Shown: piece after piece, positions 11,800 through 25,138 of the stretch
Layout: every line of letters begins with the position of its first letter
Numbering within the stretch: the first letter of the stretch is position 1
Assembly: GCA_023213395.1 (NCBI GenBank)
Contig: CM041465.1
Location: forward strand, 187,061,741-187,125,740
Direction: 5' to 3'
Length of the DNA: 64,000 bases
Origin: Cycas panzhihuaensis
Taxonomy: Eukaryota > Cycadophyta
Notes under the pieces: generated by a model
What the model saw: the letters and a program-made list of their open reading frames with translations, nothing else
What the model was told of the DNA's origin: nothing
The model's database searches: none
Translations under genes and position numbers: made by a program

Positions 11800-13760
11800 T
11801 CATAAGTAGTTATAATTACTACCTTACCTCTATTTCAATGGAAGACAAAGAGATTGTAGCTTCCTTATTGCTACACCAAGAAACCATACTAGAACTAGAG
11901 CCAAATACACATCCTAATGTAGATATCCTATCATCAACATCTCTTGCATAAGATGAGTTTGTAGAGCCATGTAATCTGAACTCATTAACTCTAGAAAACA
12001 AGAGTTCAAATCTGATAGTGCCCTTAACATATCTCATTATACACTTCATTGCCTTCTAATAAGAGATGGATGGGGCACTCATAAATTAGGTTACAACATA
12101 ACTAATGTTATACATAGTGGTAGTAAGGTAGATGAGGCTATATAGTAATTGCTTATACAAAGAACCATCAATATTATAACATCGCTTCCTTAGTCAATTT
12201 GAGGCTTACTTACATAGGAGTATCCATTGGCTTTAAATCCTCCATAAGAATGCCTCAATAAATAATGTGCATATTTGGACTAAAATATAAAAAATATTAT
12301 CATCTTTCTGCCAAAATTCCATCCTAAGATAATAATATAGAAGGCCAAGATCAGACATCTTAAGAGCTTCAAAAAGTAGCTTCTCAAAATAATGATTTGA
12401 GAAGTGTTATTATCTTTAATAAGGAGGTCATTAACATAGAGAATTATAATAAATATCTCACTCCCCTCATGTTTTATATGTAAATTATAATATGATTTAT
12501 ATATAATGAACCCAAAAGAAATGAAGTAAGTATTAATGCATGAATACCATGCCCTTGGTGCCTATTTAAGCCCATATACAACTTTCTTTAACTTACATAC
12601 AAGATGTTCCTCATCAACCTAAATGAAACTTTTAAGATATTGCATATTGACCTCCTCATTAAGAATGCCATAAAGGAAAGCACTATTGACATCCATCTGG
12701 TGGAGTTTCTAACTAAAATAAGATGTAAGATTATCTAACATTTAAATGGCAGTTATTTTAGTTATAAGTGTAAAAGTCTCTTTAAATCTACATCTTCAAT
12801 CTACACATATCCCTCAACTATAAGTCAAGCCTTGTATTTGTTAATAACATCATCAAATTAATACTTCACTTTTACACCCATCTATAACCAATAGTTTCTT
12901 TCTTAAAGGAAGCTCAACGAGATTTTATATGTCATTTTTAAGAATGGAGTCACACTCCTCTTATATAACTAATTATTAATGAAATGCATCCTTAGCTTTA
13001 ATAAATGACCAAGGGTCATCAATATTTAAGATATTTGATATCAAGGTATAATTAACCTTTATGTCTAAACACCTACATAGTGTTGATGTCACAGTCTTTG
13101 GAATCTTTGATAGTTTAAGTATATCATTTAGGTAACTTTTAAGAGGAGAGGAGGAAGATAGAACATCAATAGGAGTTTTCTTTCTCTTCACTCTTTTTAT
13201 TAGTTCCATTCTTTATTTTTGTGCTTTTAGTATCATCATTTATAATGGGAACAATTCCTACATCAAACTCATTAAATAAAATATCTATAATTATTATAAT
13301 CTTCCTCTATAAGGGATCCTAGAGCATGTAAGCTTTAGATGACTAATTACACCCAATAGAAATATATTTATGACTTTTTTCATCAAGTTTTCATCCCTTT
13401 ATATTAGGCACATAAATAAAATAGTACATCCAAACACTCAATAATTATAAGTTGAGGGTTTTTTGTATGTCCAAGTTTCTTCAAGAGTTATATTTCGAAC
13501 AACTATAGTTAGACTTCTATTTAAATTATACATAATTGTATTCATATCTTCATCCCCAAAACCATTTAAGACATTTTTAGCTTTAAGCATATATCTAGCC
13601 ATCTAAAAAATGGTGTGATTCTTCCTTTTAGACACATCATTTTATTATGGTATATAAGATATAGTTGATTGTCGTTTAATGTCGTGATCTTTGTAGAAAG
13701 TAGTGAATTTAATTGTTATTACATGACTATTCATGCTCAAGACATAAATAAGATAACATT
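11800..13760 (-). pseudogene. copia pol relic: RNase H, reverse transcriptase, integrase C-terminus
   Basis: The minus strand at 11819-12049 encodes copia RNase H: MRYVKGT at the N-terminus, SSYARDVDDRISTLGCVF, then SWCSNKEATISLSSIEIE. The aspartates of DVDDR and the final SSxE motif are visible. At about 12600-12720 it reads HQMDVNSAFLYGIL, the RT QMDVKTAFLNG motif. 12976-13209 corresponds to the variable linker and the EP.S(W)..A lead-in to RT. 13210-13760 should be the integrase C-terminal part and is badly decayed. Multiple stops and frameshifts are present. Confidence 0.75.
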
Positions 13761-13765
13761 TTATA

Positions 13766-14244
13766 TATGTTGAGGATCATTAAAGTTTAAGGTCATGCCA
13801 TTTAGGCTAACCAATATACTTAGAACATTCTAGTTAATGATGAGTTAAGTACTTGTATCATTTTTTAGGTTGTTCATTATGGTTTTCTTTGACGACATTT
13901 TAGTTTATAGCACAACATGGGAGGAACACTTCTAACATCTAGAAATAACATTGGTGCCATTACAAGACAAGAAGTTTTATACTGAAAGGCTAAAATACAA
14001 CTTTAGCGAAATGACACTACATTATTTAGGACATATAATCTCATGAAGGGATGAAAATTGATGCAACTAAGGTACAAGCCATCATTTACTAACTAGTTCT
14101 AAAGAATGTACCAAAAGTACGAGGCTTCTTAGAGCTCATGAGATACTATCAAAAAATGATTAAAGGGTATATGACCATCATAGGACCACTAACTGATTTA
14201 TATAAGAAGAATAGATTCAAGTGGAGTAAAGTAACTGATGAAAG
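13766..14244 (+). pseudogene. chromovirus (Ty3/gypsy) RT to RNase H junction, host piece 1
   Basis: The plus strand reads GSLKFKVMPFRLTN at 13766 onwards, then FFDDILVYSTTWEEH (catalytic DD retained), HYLGHIIS, VRGFLELMRYYQKMIKGY and PLTDLYKKNRFKWS. This is the continuous palm-to-connection region of chromovirus RT. It stops at 14244 after ...TDES, where the Tat-like LTR begins. The frame and sequence resume at 38681, so this is the left shoulder of an insertion site. Stops at several positions are consistent with C-to-T decay. Confidence 0.85.
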
Positions 14245-16412
14245 TGTTTTACTATGACCAGTCCCTTTTGGCATGGTCAAGTTCTAATTGTGATTTTTTG
14301 TTAGTTAAAGTTTATATTCATTTAATTGATATCATTGGGTTATTATTTTTATTTTGGTTGTTGCTTAATATAGAAAGCTTTGATTGGACATATTAGGTAT
14401 TTATCATTATCATTTTAAGTCATAAGATTTAAAGAAGTATTAAGTGGATGATTGATTATGTGTGTTTATGATGATTATTATTAGCTAATGATTAATTTTA
14501 TGATGTTATTTTATGCTCTTGTCCAATATGGCCTATGAAGCAATTCTAAGTCTCACCTATTCACTCTTTTTTTAAATATTATCAAACCTTACATGCAATT
14601 TTGTCTTATTCCTCTTGTTATTAGACATTTTCTTTCTTAATCTAGTCTCTACTTAAGTCATTATTACTTTAAGAAGGCCCACCAAGTTCATCATGCTAAT
14701 TTCTATTATTTTTGGACTTTTTGGATTGTCACATTTTTGGAAACATAAAAAACATGATAGTCTCTCACATTTTAAATTTTATCTGTATTATTACAGTTTT
14801 AGTTCACTGTCTTATTTTTTATTATCATATCCATAAAATTAGAAACAAAGTGCAAAAATCTCACCTATTTTAATATGATTTTATCCCATGTTTGTAAGCT
14901 AGTGTTGCCCCATTTTCCCTAATACATCCATGCTAATTTCACCTTCCCCCATGCAAGATTTTATTAAGAAAAATTAGCAAAACCATGGTTTTGGCATTTT
15001 TCCTTCTCTTTTTCTATAAATTTCTATTTATTTTCAAATCATGGGGAAGAGTCTTTTGTGTAATAAAGTGCTACTAAAATTTTTCTAGCACCCCTTTCTG
15101 GTGCTTTACCTCTAATTTGAGTGGATTTAGAGCCTTCTCTTGGGAGTTTGTGAAACTTGTTTGAAGGATTGGGAGTCCATTTTTGGTCTAATTACTTCTT
15201 CATTCTTAAATTCACCTTTCCAGCCACATACTAGGACATCTTCTCTTAGTGTTCCACTAGTTTTTGGCATAATTTCCTCTCCTACAACACCTGTTATTAT
15301 CGAATTTTCTCACTTCCAAAGTACGTAAAGTATTTTCACAACATATTAGACAAAGACATGGCATTGATTTAAGGCTTATTACACTTATTCATCATCAAGT
15401 TTGAAGTGTTTCTTTTGCAATTGAGTACTTTTTCTATTTGTTATAGTAGCTTCTTTTGCTTTAACATGGAAAAAGAGTGGAAAAAACTGGAAAGAAAATT
15501 TCATTATCATTTACTATCATTTCCTTCAAAATTTATCTTTTTATTAAGAGACATGATTTGGAAATCAAACTAGTTTTGAACTCCATCTCATTCCTCATCA
15601 TTGGAGCATAGAAAATAGGTTAATTGGTGGGATTGAACCAATTTCAATCCACTTATTGATTACCTTCAAATTAAATCACTCATTTCCCTTTTTACTTTTA
15701 TTCATAATCTATATGGAGATTAGTCTAAAAAAGGGTTAAAAGAACTAAGGCAACTCTTTATAGAAAGGTGAATGGTAAGAAGGATATTTTCAATAGAGTG
15801 GCTATACTCTTTTCGGTAGAGTTTTAGGTAACTCTTAGTAATCATTTGTTATCAAGTGTGAGAACCCTTTAGAATAAGATATGAGCATCCTTGGGCCATT
15901 CATCCTCAGAGATGAATCGTTATTGGGTGAGGGAGTCCCCCATGGTTGACTCCTGATAGGGTCATTAATCTAGAGTCCAAGCTCTCCTATGTTCTCACAC
16001 TTATTAGTCCTTCCAATCTCTAGTTAGTGCAACATTGATTACTCCCTGTATGTGGTTATAGAGGCCTAAGTTAGAGCTTTATCCATAGGAGGGCTTTTTG
16101 GGTAGAAAAAAAGGAAACCTAAGATACTTGCTTTGGGGTAAGGACTCCCAATCTTTCCATGTGTTGGAAAGGTGTTTGTGACTCCCCTAATATTAAGGAG
16201 ACTTTTGATTTGCTTTCTTAATTACTATGAGTCCTATTATTTGATGGCTTTCATTTTATTACATTTTGCATGTATAAAGTAGCTTGATTAACAAATTAAC
16301 TCAATATACTCATAAGTTAAGAGACACCCTTCTTTTTCAAAGGGATTGGTTGCAAGTCCAGCTTAAGGCATATCACCTTTACTCCCTCTCACATAGGATC
16401 TAATAGGTGATT
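14245..16412 (+). repeat. LTR A of the Tat-like element (5' LTR, internally deleted)
   Basis: It begins TGTTTTACTATGACCAG and shares this start with LTR D at 50249 (TGTTTTACCATAACTAG) and, inverted, with LTR C at 38680. The end is near TAATAGGTGATTA at about 16412. It lacks roughly 930 bp present in copies B (33500-34437) and C between the segment that gives AACTCTTAGTAAT and the one that gives GTGTGAGAA. No ORF in it is believable, although short frames occur. Confidence 0.75.
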
Positions 16413-16647
16413 AACCCTAACACATAAAACCATTCTAGCTATCATGCTAGGGATGTACCAAAGCTTCCTAGTTACATGCTCTAGACTTATACCTTACACA
16501 CTTGCTTAACATCCTTTATAAGACATCCTTTCTGGCTAGTTTTACACCCATGCCTTTACTTCTTTATTTGGATAAGACCCTTCATTCTCATCCATGATTC
16601 TTATCCTTTCTTTTAATTTTCATCGCTAGCTTTGCATTTCTATTCCA

Positions 16648-19090
16648 ATGGATATTTTTTTATATCCTACTTAGTCCAGAGGATTAAGAAGGCAATAAAG
16701 CCTCCCTCCTCAAGACTTTAAGTATGAACATTATGAAGCCTATTAAGGCTATGCACCTTATGAGGGCTATCCTAGTTATGAGGGATATGAAATATATGTT
16801 CACTCTCTTAAAAGCTCTATTGATTTATATGAGGTCTCTATAGAGTAGGGTTGTTCTAAATATCCCAAACCACACTTGGAGGATCCTTCATTGGAAACCT
16901 CTACTTCTATCATAAAGAAGCATATATAGATCATTTTCCTATTCACTTTTATAACCCTTCTTACTAGGGTCTACTCATCTATTCATATTCTAGGGTATTA
17001 GGATCCCTTTCACTAGGATACTTATAATATGTCATTACCTATTCATCCTCTCTTAATCAACATTAGGAGCAGTGTGAGCCATCTATTTAAGAGTACCAAA
17101 TTTTACCTATTGACCATCCTTATCATTCTCATCCTCTTAACCTAAATGCACTTCTTATTCTCCCTAATAAGGTAGGAGATACTGGGTTACTTCACTCTAA
17201 AGCCTAAGGACAAGTTAATACCATGTAGGGAGAAGCCCAAATTCCTCTTGTGCCCCTTGTTTCGTTTGATCTTTCACTTAAGAACACTAATTGAAACCAA
17301 TAATTTGCTTCAAGGTATATATAACATCCTTCCATGTTATATTAGTTTCCCCATTATGGACCCAACAGGGGTTCATCTCTTATATATCATCATAAGTTCC
17401 CCCATACCACCTCATGTGTTGTATCCACTAGTATTATCCCTTCTCATGGTGCTTCTTACCTTGGTTAAAGGAACCATTTCCCTCTACCTCATTAGACTAT
17501 TATATATAATATAAGACCTCCACCCTCTTAGTCTTATAAAGGAACTACACCATCCACTCCTCTATTTCCCATATATTACACTTATGTTAGAATCTAAGGC
17601 TCATTTAGAGGCCTCCACACTCACATTGAACTTATTGACCATTAATCAACTAGAGCGTCCACACCATCTTGTGGCCATAGATTTGCTTATGCTTAATAAT
17701 TGAATCCATGACACGTGATTCCCCCTCTGTAGTATGTTCTTTTATCTTGACCGTATCTTATGCCCTAGATAGGAATATATCTCAACCCTACTATGTGATT
17801 CACTTCTTCCCATCCTTTATATTCTTATCCCCCACATCATGAGTAACCCTTATATAACCCCTTTATTACTTATCAATAACCTCCTTCTCATCCCTTCTCT
17901 ATGTTGAGGCCCAAGAGGCTATTTGTGACTATACAAGGACTCCATTTCTATAAGAAGTCCTCCTTTTAATAATGTCTCCTTTTATCCTTGGGCTACCAAA
18001 ATTCTTAGGAGGATCGATACAAGATCTTGCTATACATGTACAAGCTTTTACACTTGCATGTGCCAATTTCCTTCCTTGAGATTATGTCATGATGAGGCTA
18101 TTTCTAAAGTCACTTTAAGGTAATAGTTTGAAGTTGTTTTATCACCTTCAACTTGCTTCCATCTTTGCATTCCAATAGTTAGTTGATGCTTTCATCAAGA
18201 CTTTGATGTTACTAGGCTATTCAAAATGGGTATCAAGTCTCTTCTATCTATGAAATAAAATAATGATGAATCATCGTACAACTTTGTAAGATGATTCTAA
18301 GACCTAATCTATGCTTGCCATTCTCACCTTGATTCAAGCCTCTTAATCGATATTTTTACGAATGCTTTGAGAGCTTATGCTTACATGGAGGTTCTTAAAC
18401 TTGCCCGCCAAACTTATGAGGAAGCCTTTAATAAATTTGGCTTTTGAAGCGTTCAAGATTCAAATAAGAATTAAGAAGACTAGTAAGCCTACTCTAGTAA
18501 AGGACTACTCCCAAGGATGCAAAACTACTAAGCCTAATCATATATATGATCATTTCACCTCTTCCACTAGAGGCCTTAATCGTGCCATTAATATCAAGTT
18601 CTGCATTGAAAATCCCCACACTCCTTGTTTGAAATAAGAAACTAAAGTTATTCATTATGTTGAAGGGAAGAAATGACAAGACCCTCCTACTCCTCTACCA
18701 AAGGGGACTCCTTGGTATTGTTGGCACTAAATTGATACTCATGATCAAAATAAGTATTATGTGGGTGAGGCCATGGTTCACAAAGCTTAAACTTCTAACA
18801 ATCCTACTTCCAAACCTAATAAATATCAATTAATTTACAAGGGCCCCTTACCTGACTATGATCGAGAGCATATTAAGGATAAAAATAAAGGAAAGGTTAA
18901 ACAAGACGATGCTAGTAATAATGAGAGCTTAGGTTCTAAACCTAGTAAGAAACATGCCACCTCACCTAAGGGTAGTGGTAAATTGACTAACAATTAAAAT
19001 TGGCCACCCCCCAAAGGTGGTGAGGCTAAGAGAATAATTAATATAGTCAAGGTAACAAAGAACCTAGGTTTGTCTAAATCTCCTAAAGAT
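16648..19090 (+). pseudogene. gag of the Tat-like element
   Basis: A start at 16648 opens a frame whose early part (16714-16800) is rich in Tyr: DFKYEHYEAY, then GYAPYEGYPSYEGYEIYVHS. A Pro/Ser/Thr-rich stretch follows at about 17480-17600. The conserved gag core lies at 18150-18450: LVDAFI, IKSLLSMK, NDESSYNFVR, then LKLARQTYEEAF. This corresponds to plant gag domains that read LLSIKQ..ESLRDF in intact elements. The Lys/Ser/Asn-rich tail at 18820-19000 precedes protease. Related copies lie inverted at 35034-35494 and in the right-hand element at 61231-63100. Many stops and some frameshifts make it non-functional. No CCHC knuckle was found. Confidence 0.7.
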
Positions 19091-20805
19091 TTATAGACCA
19101 AAACTCTCGAATACTTGCCCCTTGTCCCATCTAGACCTATTTATTTTAGATTCATCCCATCCACTATGAAAGATAGATCTTTCTCTTTAATTGATGAGTT
19201 AAAGTATGTCCATACTGGGATTTCAATAATGGACTTGTTGAGGAGTTTCCCAGAGCAATGTCAAGTTTTACTTGATTCCTTGGGGGTCCCTACTTCTAGT
19301 TCCCTAAGTCTTACCCTCTCTTCTGATCCTTCCATTTTACCTAATGAGAAGAAGAGGAATCCTAATGATATTTCTCCTTGCTATATTAAAATCTATAAAG
19401 ATAAAATCAACATTCAACACGTCATTATTAATAAAGGGTCGTTAGTAAATATAATCGCCCTTCGTCTTATAAAGGATTTAGAGATTGCTACCTATGAACC
19501 TTGTAAGTGGATTTTCCAAGGATATGACACAAATAAAAAAGTATTGTTAAGGTAGGTTATTCTTCCCCTTACTTTAAAAGGGAAAACTACTATGGTTGAC
19601 CTCACCATCATAGACCTTAACTTAGAATATAATATCCTATTAGGGATGCCTTGGTTTGACCAAATGCTTTTAATTTATTTTTCACTCTTTAGTGAGCTCA
19701 AATTCATTTATGAGGGAGAGCTGAAGGTTATTAAGTGAAAGAATAGACCTATCAAGCAATTTGCTCCACTTGTAGAAACTATCATAGAAGTAGGAGAGCC
19801 TTCCAACTCTTATGAGTACTTCCAATCTTTAGATTTTATGTAGTACTTTGCCATCAAGTCCCTTGCAACACTTGCATAGGAAGCTAAGAGTATTAATATG
19901 CTTAATACCATTCCCTCATAGGAAAGCTCCCCTTTAAGTTAATTTTACAAGGAAATCTTTCATAGCACCTTGGAGCCTTTTCTTATATGCACTCTTACCT
20001 ATTTAGAAGAGACTTTACCTCTTTTCCCTAAGAGATGTCTAATCAATCCTACTTGGGGGGTACAAGACTCAATCCATCAAGCCTCCTCTTCTTCATATCA
20101 TGCCAACAATGATAATAGGATGCTTTAAGATAATCCTATTTTGTCTTAGGAAACTACTTTATTAGGCTCATTCTCTCATGAGTCAAAATTTAGGCATGTC
20201 CTTTGCTTACATCATCTAAAGGATGTTTTGATCACTATTATACTTATTCCTTCTCCTTCCCAATAGGTACATTCCTCTTAGGTTATTATTCTCTCTCCTG
20301 ATAAGGTGTCTTACCATGAATCTCCCCTTCAAATAGATTGGTTCAATTATCATAGTAACAAACTCTTTATACATTAACATTTATACCTTTGACCTCTAAA
20401 AGATGAGATATCATCTTTGGACAGTACCTCTAAATTAAGTCTAACACGAGGAAGAGAAATTGAGGAGATCAACATGATCACTAATCTCCCTCTCCCCTGA
20501 TTAAGGTGGTGGTTTAGGATAATATCGTACATTCTCTCATTCATATATCTCCTCTAAGCATCCCTTGAGTTAATGAGTCCAACTTTTATTAGATTGGGAA
20601 TTTCCTAATTAGTTGGTCCCTCATCCCATGTCCCCAGAATTAGAGATGTGCTTCCAGACCAAGACCATGTCCTCCTTTTAGAGATAACTCTCCCAAATTT
20701 ATTTCATCATCCTCTTTCTCAACCTAAGGCTCTATTTTTAGAGACCTCCTTCATCTTGATCACTTTGAGTATGATGAAGTAATTCTAGAGTATTTAGTTG
20801 GAGCC
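19091..20805 (+). pseudogene. protease region and linker of the Tat-like polyprotein
   Basis: An open frame at 19115-19555 includes PCYIKIYKDKINIQHVIINK followed by GSLVNIIALRLIKDLE. This matches the retropepsin active-site region of plant gypsy elements (..ALIDGGSS.NIL), but the catalytic Asp-Gly-Gly has become Asn-Lys-Gly. The right-hand copy at about 63420-63500 has the same segment as YEGSQVNVI. The remainder to 20805 contains a flap-like stretch (LTIIDLNLEYNILLGMPWFD at about 19600-19660, where intact proteases have YN.ILGR.WL) and a decayed linker. Confidence 0.7.
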
Positions 20806-22390
20806 ATGTCTAACCTTCCATCCAATCATCACAAGATCAATTTTGTTAAGCACTTGCCCCTTAATTCAACCTTGATTAGCTCAGATCAACCCTTGCAAGA
20901 CTCTTCATCATTCACAAGTCCTGCACCTCCTTACTTTGAGGAAGGAAATGCCATGTTTATTGGTGATATAATCAATATAGATTTAAAAATAGATGACACA
21001 CTGAGAATCATCAAGATTAGAGTAGATTGCTTACTAGAGAAAGTTAAGTAACTTAAGGAACTTTTCTGAGAGTTTGTATTAGTTTTTGCTTGGGACTACA
21101 GTGACATGTAGGGTCTTTACCTGGATGTTATAGTCCATAATATCACTATAATTCTAAGAGCTAAACTTGAAAGGAAAAAGTAGTGACATATTCACCCTCA
21201 TCTATTTACTGCCATTAAGCAAGAAGTTGAGAAACCATTGAAAATAAGTTTTATTGAAAGCATTGACTACTCACAATAGGTGTCCAATGTCATCCCTATT
21301 GCCAAGAAAAATGGATCAATCATGATATGCATTAATTTTTGTGATATTAATGATGCTTATTTAAAGGACAATTTCCCCCTCCCATTCCTTGATCAACTTT
21401 GGGATCAGATGATCAATTTCAAGTTCATGTCCCTCATGGACAATTTCTCAAGATATAAACAAATTCTTATCTTATCTAAGGACTATTGTAAGATAACTTT
21501 CACAACTCCATGGGGAACATTTGGTTATAAGGTCATGCTGTTTGGCCTAAAAAAGTACTAGAGCTACCTACTAGTAGGCAATGGTTTTTATATCCCATGA
21601 CTAAATTGAAGTTATAATAGTTGTATACTTAGATGACATGCTTTCCCTATCCCATTATAAGAAAGATCACATTCAAGACTTAAGAATAATCTTTGAGCAA
21701 TGCAATAAGTATCATCTATGTCTCAATCAAGCAAATGCATGTTTACCATTACTTAACGTAAAATGCTAGGAAACATAGTTTCTCGTGATGGTATTATAGT
21801 AGACCTTGAAACAGTAAGGGCCATCACTAAGATGCCACCTACATACAATCAAAAGTAAATAAAATATTTTATAAGTAAGCTAGGTTTTCTATCAAGGTTT
21901 ATTACAAATTTTGCATTGAATGTTAAGCCTCTTATTGATCTTCTTAAGATCGGGGGTTTCTCTAAAATAGATTGCACTTATCTAAGAATTTGATAAGTTA
22001 AAATATGCCTTGGTTTTAGCTCCTAATCTTGTTCCTTCTATCTTTGTCAAGCCCTTTATTTTGTACACATCTTCCATTGAAGAATCCCTTAGGGGCATGC
22101 TTACCCAAGAGTATGACTTCTATAGGGAGTGTGCTATTTATTTCATAAGCAAAAATCTCATTATTGTCAAATTTAACTACTTAGCTTTTAAGAAAGAATG
22201 CTTATCCTTAGTCTTCACTACTAAGAAGCTACATTATGACCTTCTTGGTAACACTACCTTTGTAATTATATAATATGACCCTATTCACTTCTTGCTCATT
22301 AAGAGTGATTTAATAGGGCAAGTTGATAAATGGGCACTCTTCTTGTAAGAGTTTGACCTCTAGATTATTAATTATAAATCTAAAAAAGGC
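20806..22390 (+). pseudogene. reverse transcriptase and gypsy RNase H of the Tat-like element
   Basis: 20806-21051 is the pre-RT linker. RT follows: SNVIPIAKKNGSIMICINFC at 21283, then DNFPLPFLDQLWDQM, FKFMSLMDNFSRYKQILI, TFTTPWGTFGYKVM and LFGLK to 21561. The catalytic box VVYLDDMLSLSHYKKDHI at about 21612-21665 keeps both aspartates. The connection and RNase H follow: 22010-22273 carries APNLVPSIFVKPFILYTSSI and ESLRGMLTQ, where intact elements have the YxDAS segment, then AFKKECLSLVFTTKKLHYDL. The RNase H end QVDKWALFL.EFDL.IINYKS at about 22318-22380 leads directly into the integrase linker, with no second RNase H domain here. Stops at CAA/CAG-like sites and one or more frameshifts are present. 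Confidence 0.85.
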
Positions 22391-23735
22391 ATGATAGTCA
22401 CTAAAATGATGGATGAAGTACCATTATCTAATCTTACCAACCTACCTATTGATGACAAACTCCCTAATGAGCAAATATTTCAAGTAGATATCATGCCTTT
22501 GGAAGAGGAATGGTATAAAGAGATCAAACTTACCTCATGGACCAAAGTTTTTCTTATTCTATCTCCTAAAAAAAGAGGAAATAAATTAGAGCTATTACTT
22601 GTCAATATCTACTCCTTGAAGATGTCCTTTACAAGCACCCCTTTGATAGAGTTTTGTTAAGATGTCTTTCATCTTCTAAGCCTTAGATTTCCTTAGTAGA
22701 GTGCCACATTGGCATATGTGAAGGCCACTTTGGTGGCTAGCCTACAACTCAATACATTTTTCAGATAGGATATTATTGGCTGGTATTATTTAAAGATACC
22801 CATGCTTACATTCATAAGTATGAAAAGTACATAAATACACCAACCCACTTAGTCTCTCAAGTTTTTCATATCTTTATGGCCTTTTTCATAATAAGTGCTT
22901 AACCTCGTTGGTCAAATCTACCTTATATCCTTAAGTAGCCATAAATTTATTTTCATTGCTACATAATACTTTACTAAGTGGAGTGAGGCTATATTGTTGG
23001 TTTATATAATTAGAAAGATCACTACAACATTCATTTTCTAGCATATCATTTATAGATTTAGAGTTCTTGATATTATTATCATAGATAATGTATCTTCCTT
23101 TTGTAACTCATAGGTAACTGAATTATGCAAGAAATTCCACATTGCTCATTACTTATCAACACCTTATCACCCTCAGGCCAATGGCCAAGTTGAAGCCTTT
23201 AATAAAATCTTAGCTAAGAGATTGGCTAAGACTATGGCTAGCTCCCATTGAGACTAGCATATTCAATTATTTCTTGCATTATGTGCCTATCAAACCTCTA
23301 TTAGAAATGTAACCAGAATGACATCTTTCTCTCTAGTCTATGGCTCTAAAGTTATTCTACCCCTCAAGGTAAAAATTCCATCTTTGTATATTTCCTCGAA
23401 ATAGTTCGCTGACAAAGAATAGTAAAGGGAGGCATGATTATTAGAATTAAAGAATTTGGATGAAATATGCTTTATTACCCTTTAGAATAATTTAGGTTAT
23501 AAAACTAGAGATCAAGCAACCCATGATAGGTAATTAAGATCTCATAGATTCTATGTTGATGACAAGGTGCTCAAGCTTGAATACTTGCATGATAAATAAC
23601 AAAGATTTACTCCCAAGTAGACATGACCTTACTTAGTTATTGAAGATCTTGACAATGGCGCATAGGGTATTTCTACTCTTGATGACCTTTAACTCTAAGA
23701 TCCTATTAATTCACAATTCTTGTAAAGGTTCTATA
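22391..23735 (+). pseudogene. integrase of the Tat-like element
   Basis: 22391-22660 is the linker and N-terminal domain (PNEQIFQVDIMPLEEEWYKE and following), then the zinc-finger area with AKW/HIGICEGHFGG-like remnants near 22700. The catalytic core reads HKFIFIAT.YFTKWSEAILL (22938-23000), then VLDIIIIDNVSSFCNS (second catalytic Asp kept), then HYLSTPYHPQANGQVEAFNK with the catalytic Glu at about 23195. The C-terminal part carries LALCAYQTSIRNVTRMTSFS, LVYGSKVILPLKVKIPSLYI and the GD-like segment FYVDDKVLKLEYLHDK. No chromodomain follows, which agrees with the non-chromodomain Tat/Athila branch. Stops are mostly at expected Gln or Trp codons. Confidence 0.85.
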
Positions 23736-25138
23736 CCAGAAAGGAGAATATGCATACCCTCCATAATGAGGACAAAACTATGGCTATGAAATCCTCATCT
23801 TCTAATGAGCCTAAACTATGGTTGGTTAGTTTAGTCCTCCTCTCTTAAGACATTACTTCAACATAAATATAAGACTCCTCTTTCATCATTCTATCTCCTT
23901 GATTGAGCTTTGTACCTTCTTGTATGCAAATATAACTCCTAACACCCATGTAAGACTACTATCCAACCACAAAACATAAGCATTATTTGTGACGCATACA
24001 TACATATATCTTATTTGGCTCAACTGAAGTCACTTTATCTTAGTCTAGTCTCTTACTCTTCCCTCTTGAGTTCTATACTTAGGAGTGAAGGGGGGTCCCC
24101 AACTTTATTTACCAATATGGTAGTTTCATATAAGTCTAGATGGTCAACTTCCTTGACTACATGAGATACCTAACTTTCTAGCCTTTCACCAATAACCTTT
24201 GATCTTGGCCTATCTCTTTCTCTTGTAACCTTACAACTTTCTTTATAAACCTATAAACACTTTCTCTCATCTATTTGGCCATTAATCCTCTTATGCTATG
24301 ATGGTTTCCAATACCTCTCAACTGCTCTCTTAAAGTTTATTGCTCATTTTGTTGCTGTTCCTTAATAGTGAAAGATACTTTAGTTTAGAGATCCTTCTAG
24401 ATCTTACAATTTAACATTTGAGGATTTGGTTCTTATTTTTCTTATTCCCTTGGTCTTATTGAAAAGGAAACCCTTACTATAGTTTAATAAGTATTGATAT
24501 TTCATGACTAGGTCAATTGTCGAGTACCTCCTAAGTCTAGTCATTCCTTCTCTTCAACGTAGCTCGATGAAAATCACATGTTGATTGTAGTCGAAGTGAA
24601 GATTACCTATCATCTAAAAAATGGGATAAATGATGCCTAATTCACCATAACCCTTATTTAAACTATTATGTGGGATGGCCTAAGATGGTAGCAAAGAGAG
24701 AGAGAGAGAGAGAAGAAATAAAAAAAAGAGAGAGAAGAAAGATAAAACCCTTTTTACATATATTTCTACCTTCTTAGTATTTTGAGCCCCTTTTTTGCCT
24801 CCCCATATTGCCACCCAATCACATTGTAACTCTATCTCCACTTGTAATAATATTGTTTAAGTCCATTATGATGTACCATTCAAGACCTGCAGATCTAATT
24901 ACTTAGGGCCATTATGGCCTCAATTATTATTGAAGTCTATTCAACATTTAGTAACATTCACCATTATTTATGTTTAGGAGGTGCTCTCATAGTAAGAAAA
25001 CTAAATCATAGTCCTATCTCTTTCTCATCTTACAATCAAAACCAAGTCTTTCATATAGAACCATATCCTCATAAGTTGATTCCCACACCATCCCTATATC
25101 TATCACTTTGTCTCTAAGTTTGTTCCCTCTTTATCATG
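23736..25138 (+). other. non-coding interval between integrase and the downstream RNase H domain
   Basis: No conserved frame was recognised. A GA-rich simple repeat (about 24690-24740) and a C-rich stretch near 24090 are present. This may be the spacer or splice-containing region between pol and a separate downstream reading frame. A conserved start for the RNase H frame was not identified; the open frame at 24914-25117 is not clearly part of it. Confidence 0.4.

Larger units (their letters stand above)
11125..13765 (-). mobile_element. Ty1/copia element, minus strand, 5' half missing
   Basis: The element consists of a 3' LTR (11125-11504), a purine-rich tract on the minus strand just right of it (about 11505-11515), RNase H, RT and part of the integrase, in that order towards the right. 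It stops at about 13765, where a plus-strand chromovirus RT begins. Gag and the 5' LTR are absent. The LTR is about 380 bp, almost the same size as the LTR at 58388-58770, and has similar termini, so both elements may belong to one family. Confidence 0.75.

Noticed and set aside
17248-17514. Hydrophobic, membrane-like ORF
   Set aside because: A related one occurs at 61202-61531, but both lie out of frame over the Pro/Ser-rich part of Tat-like gag. The gag frame gives the better alignment between copies.
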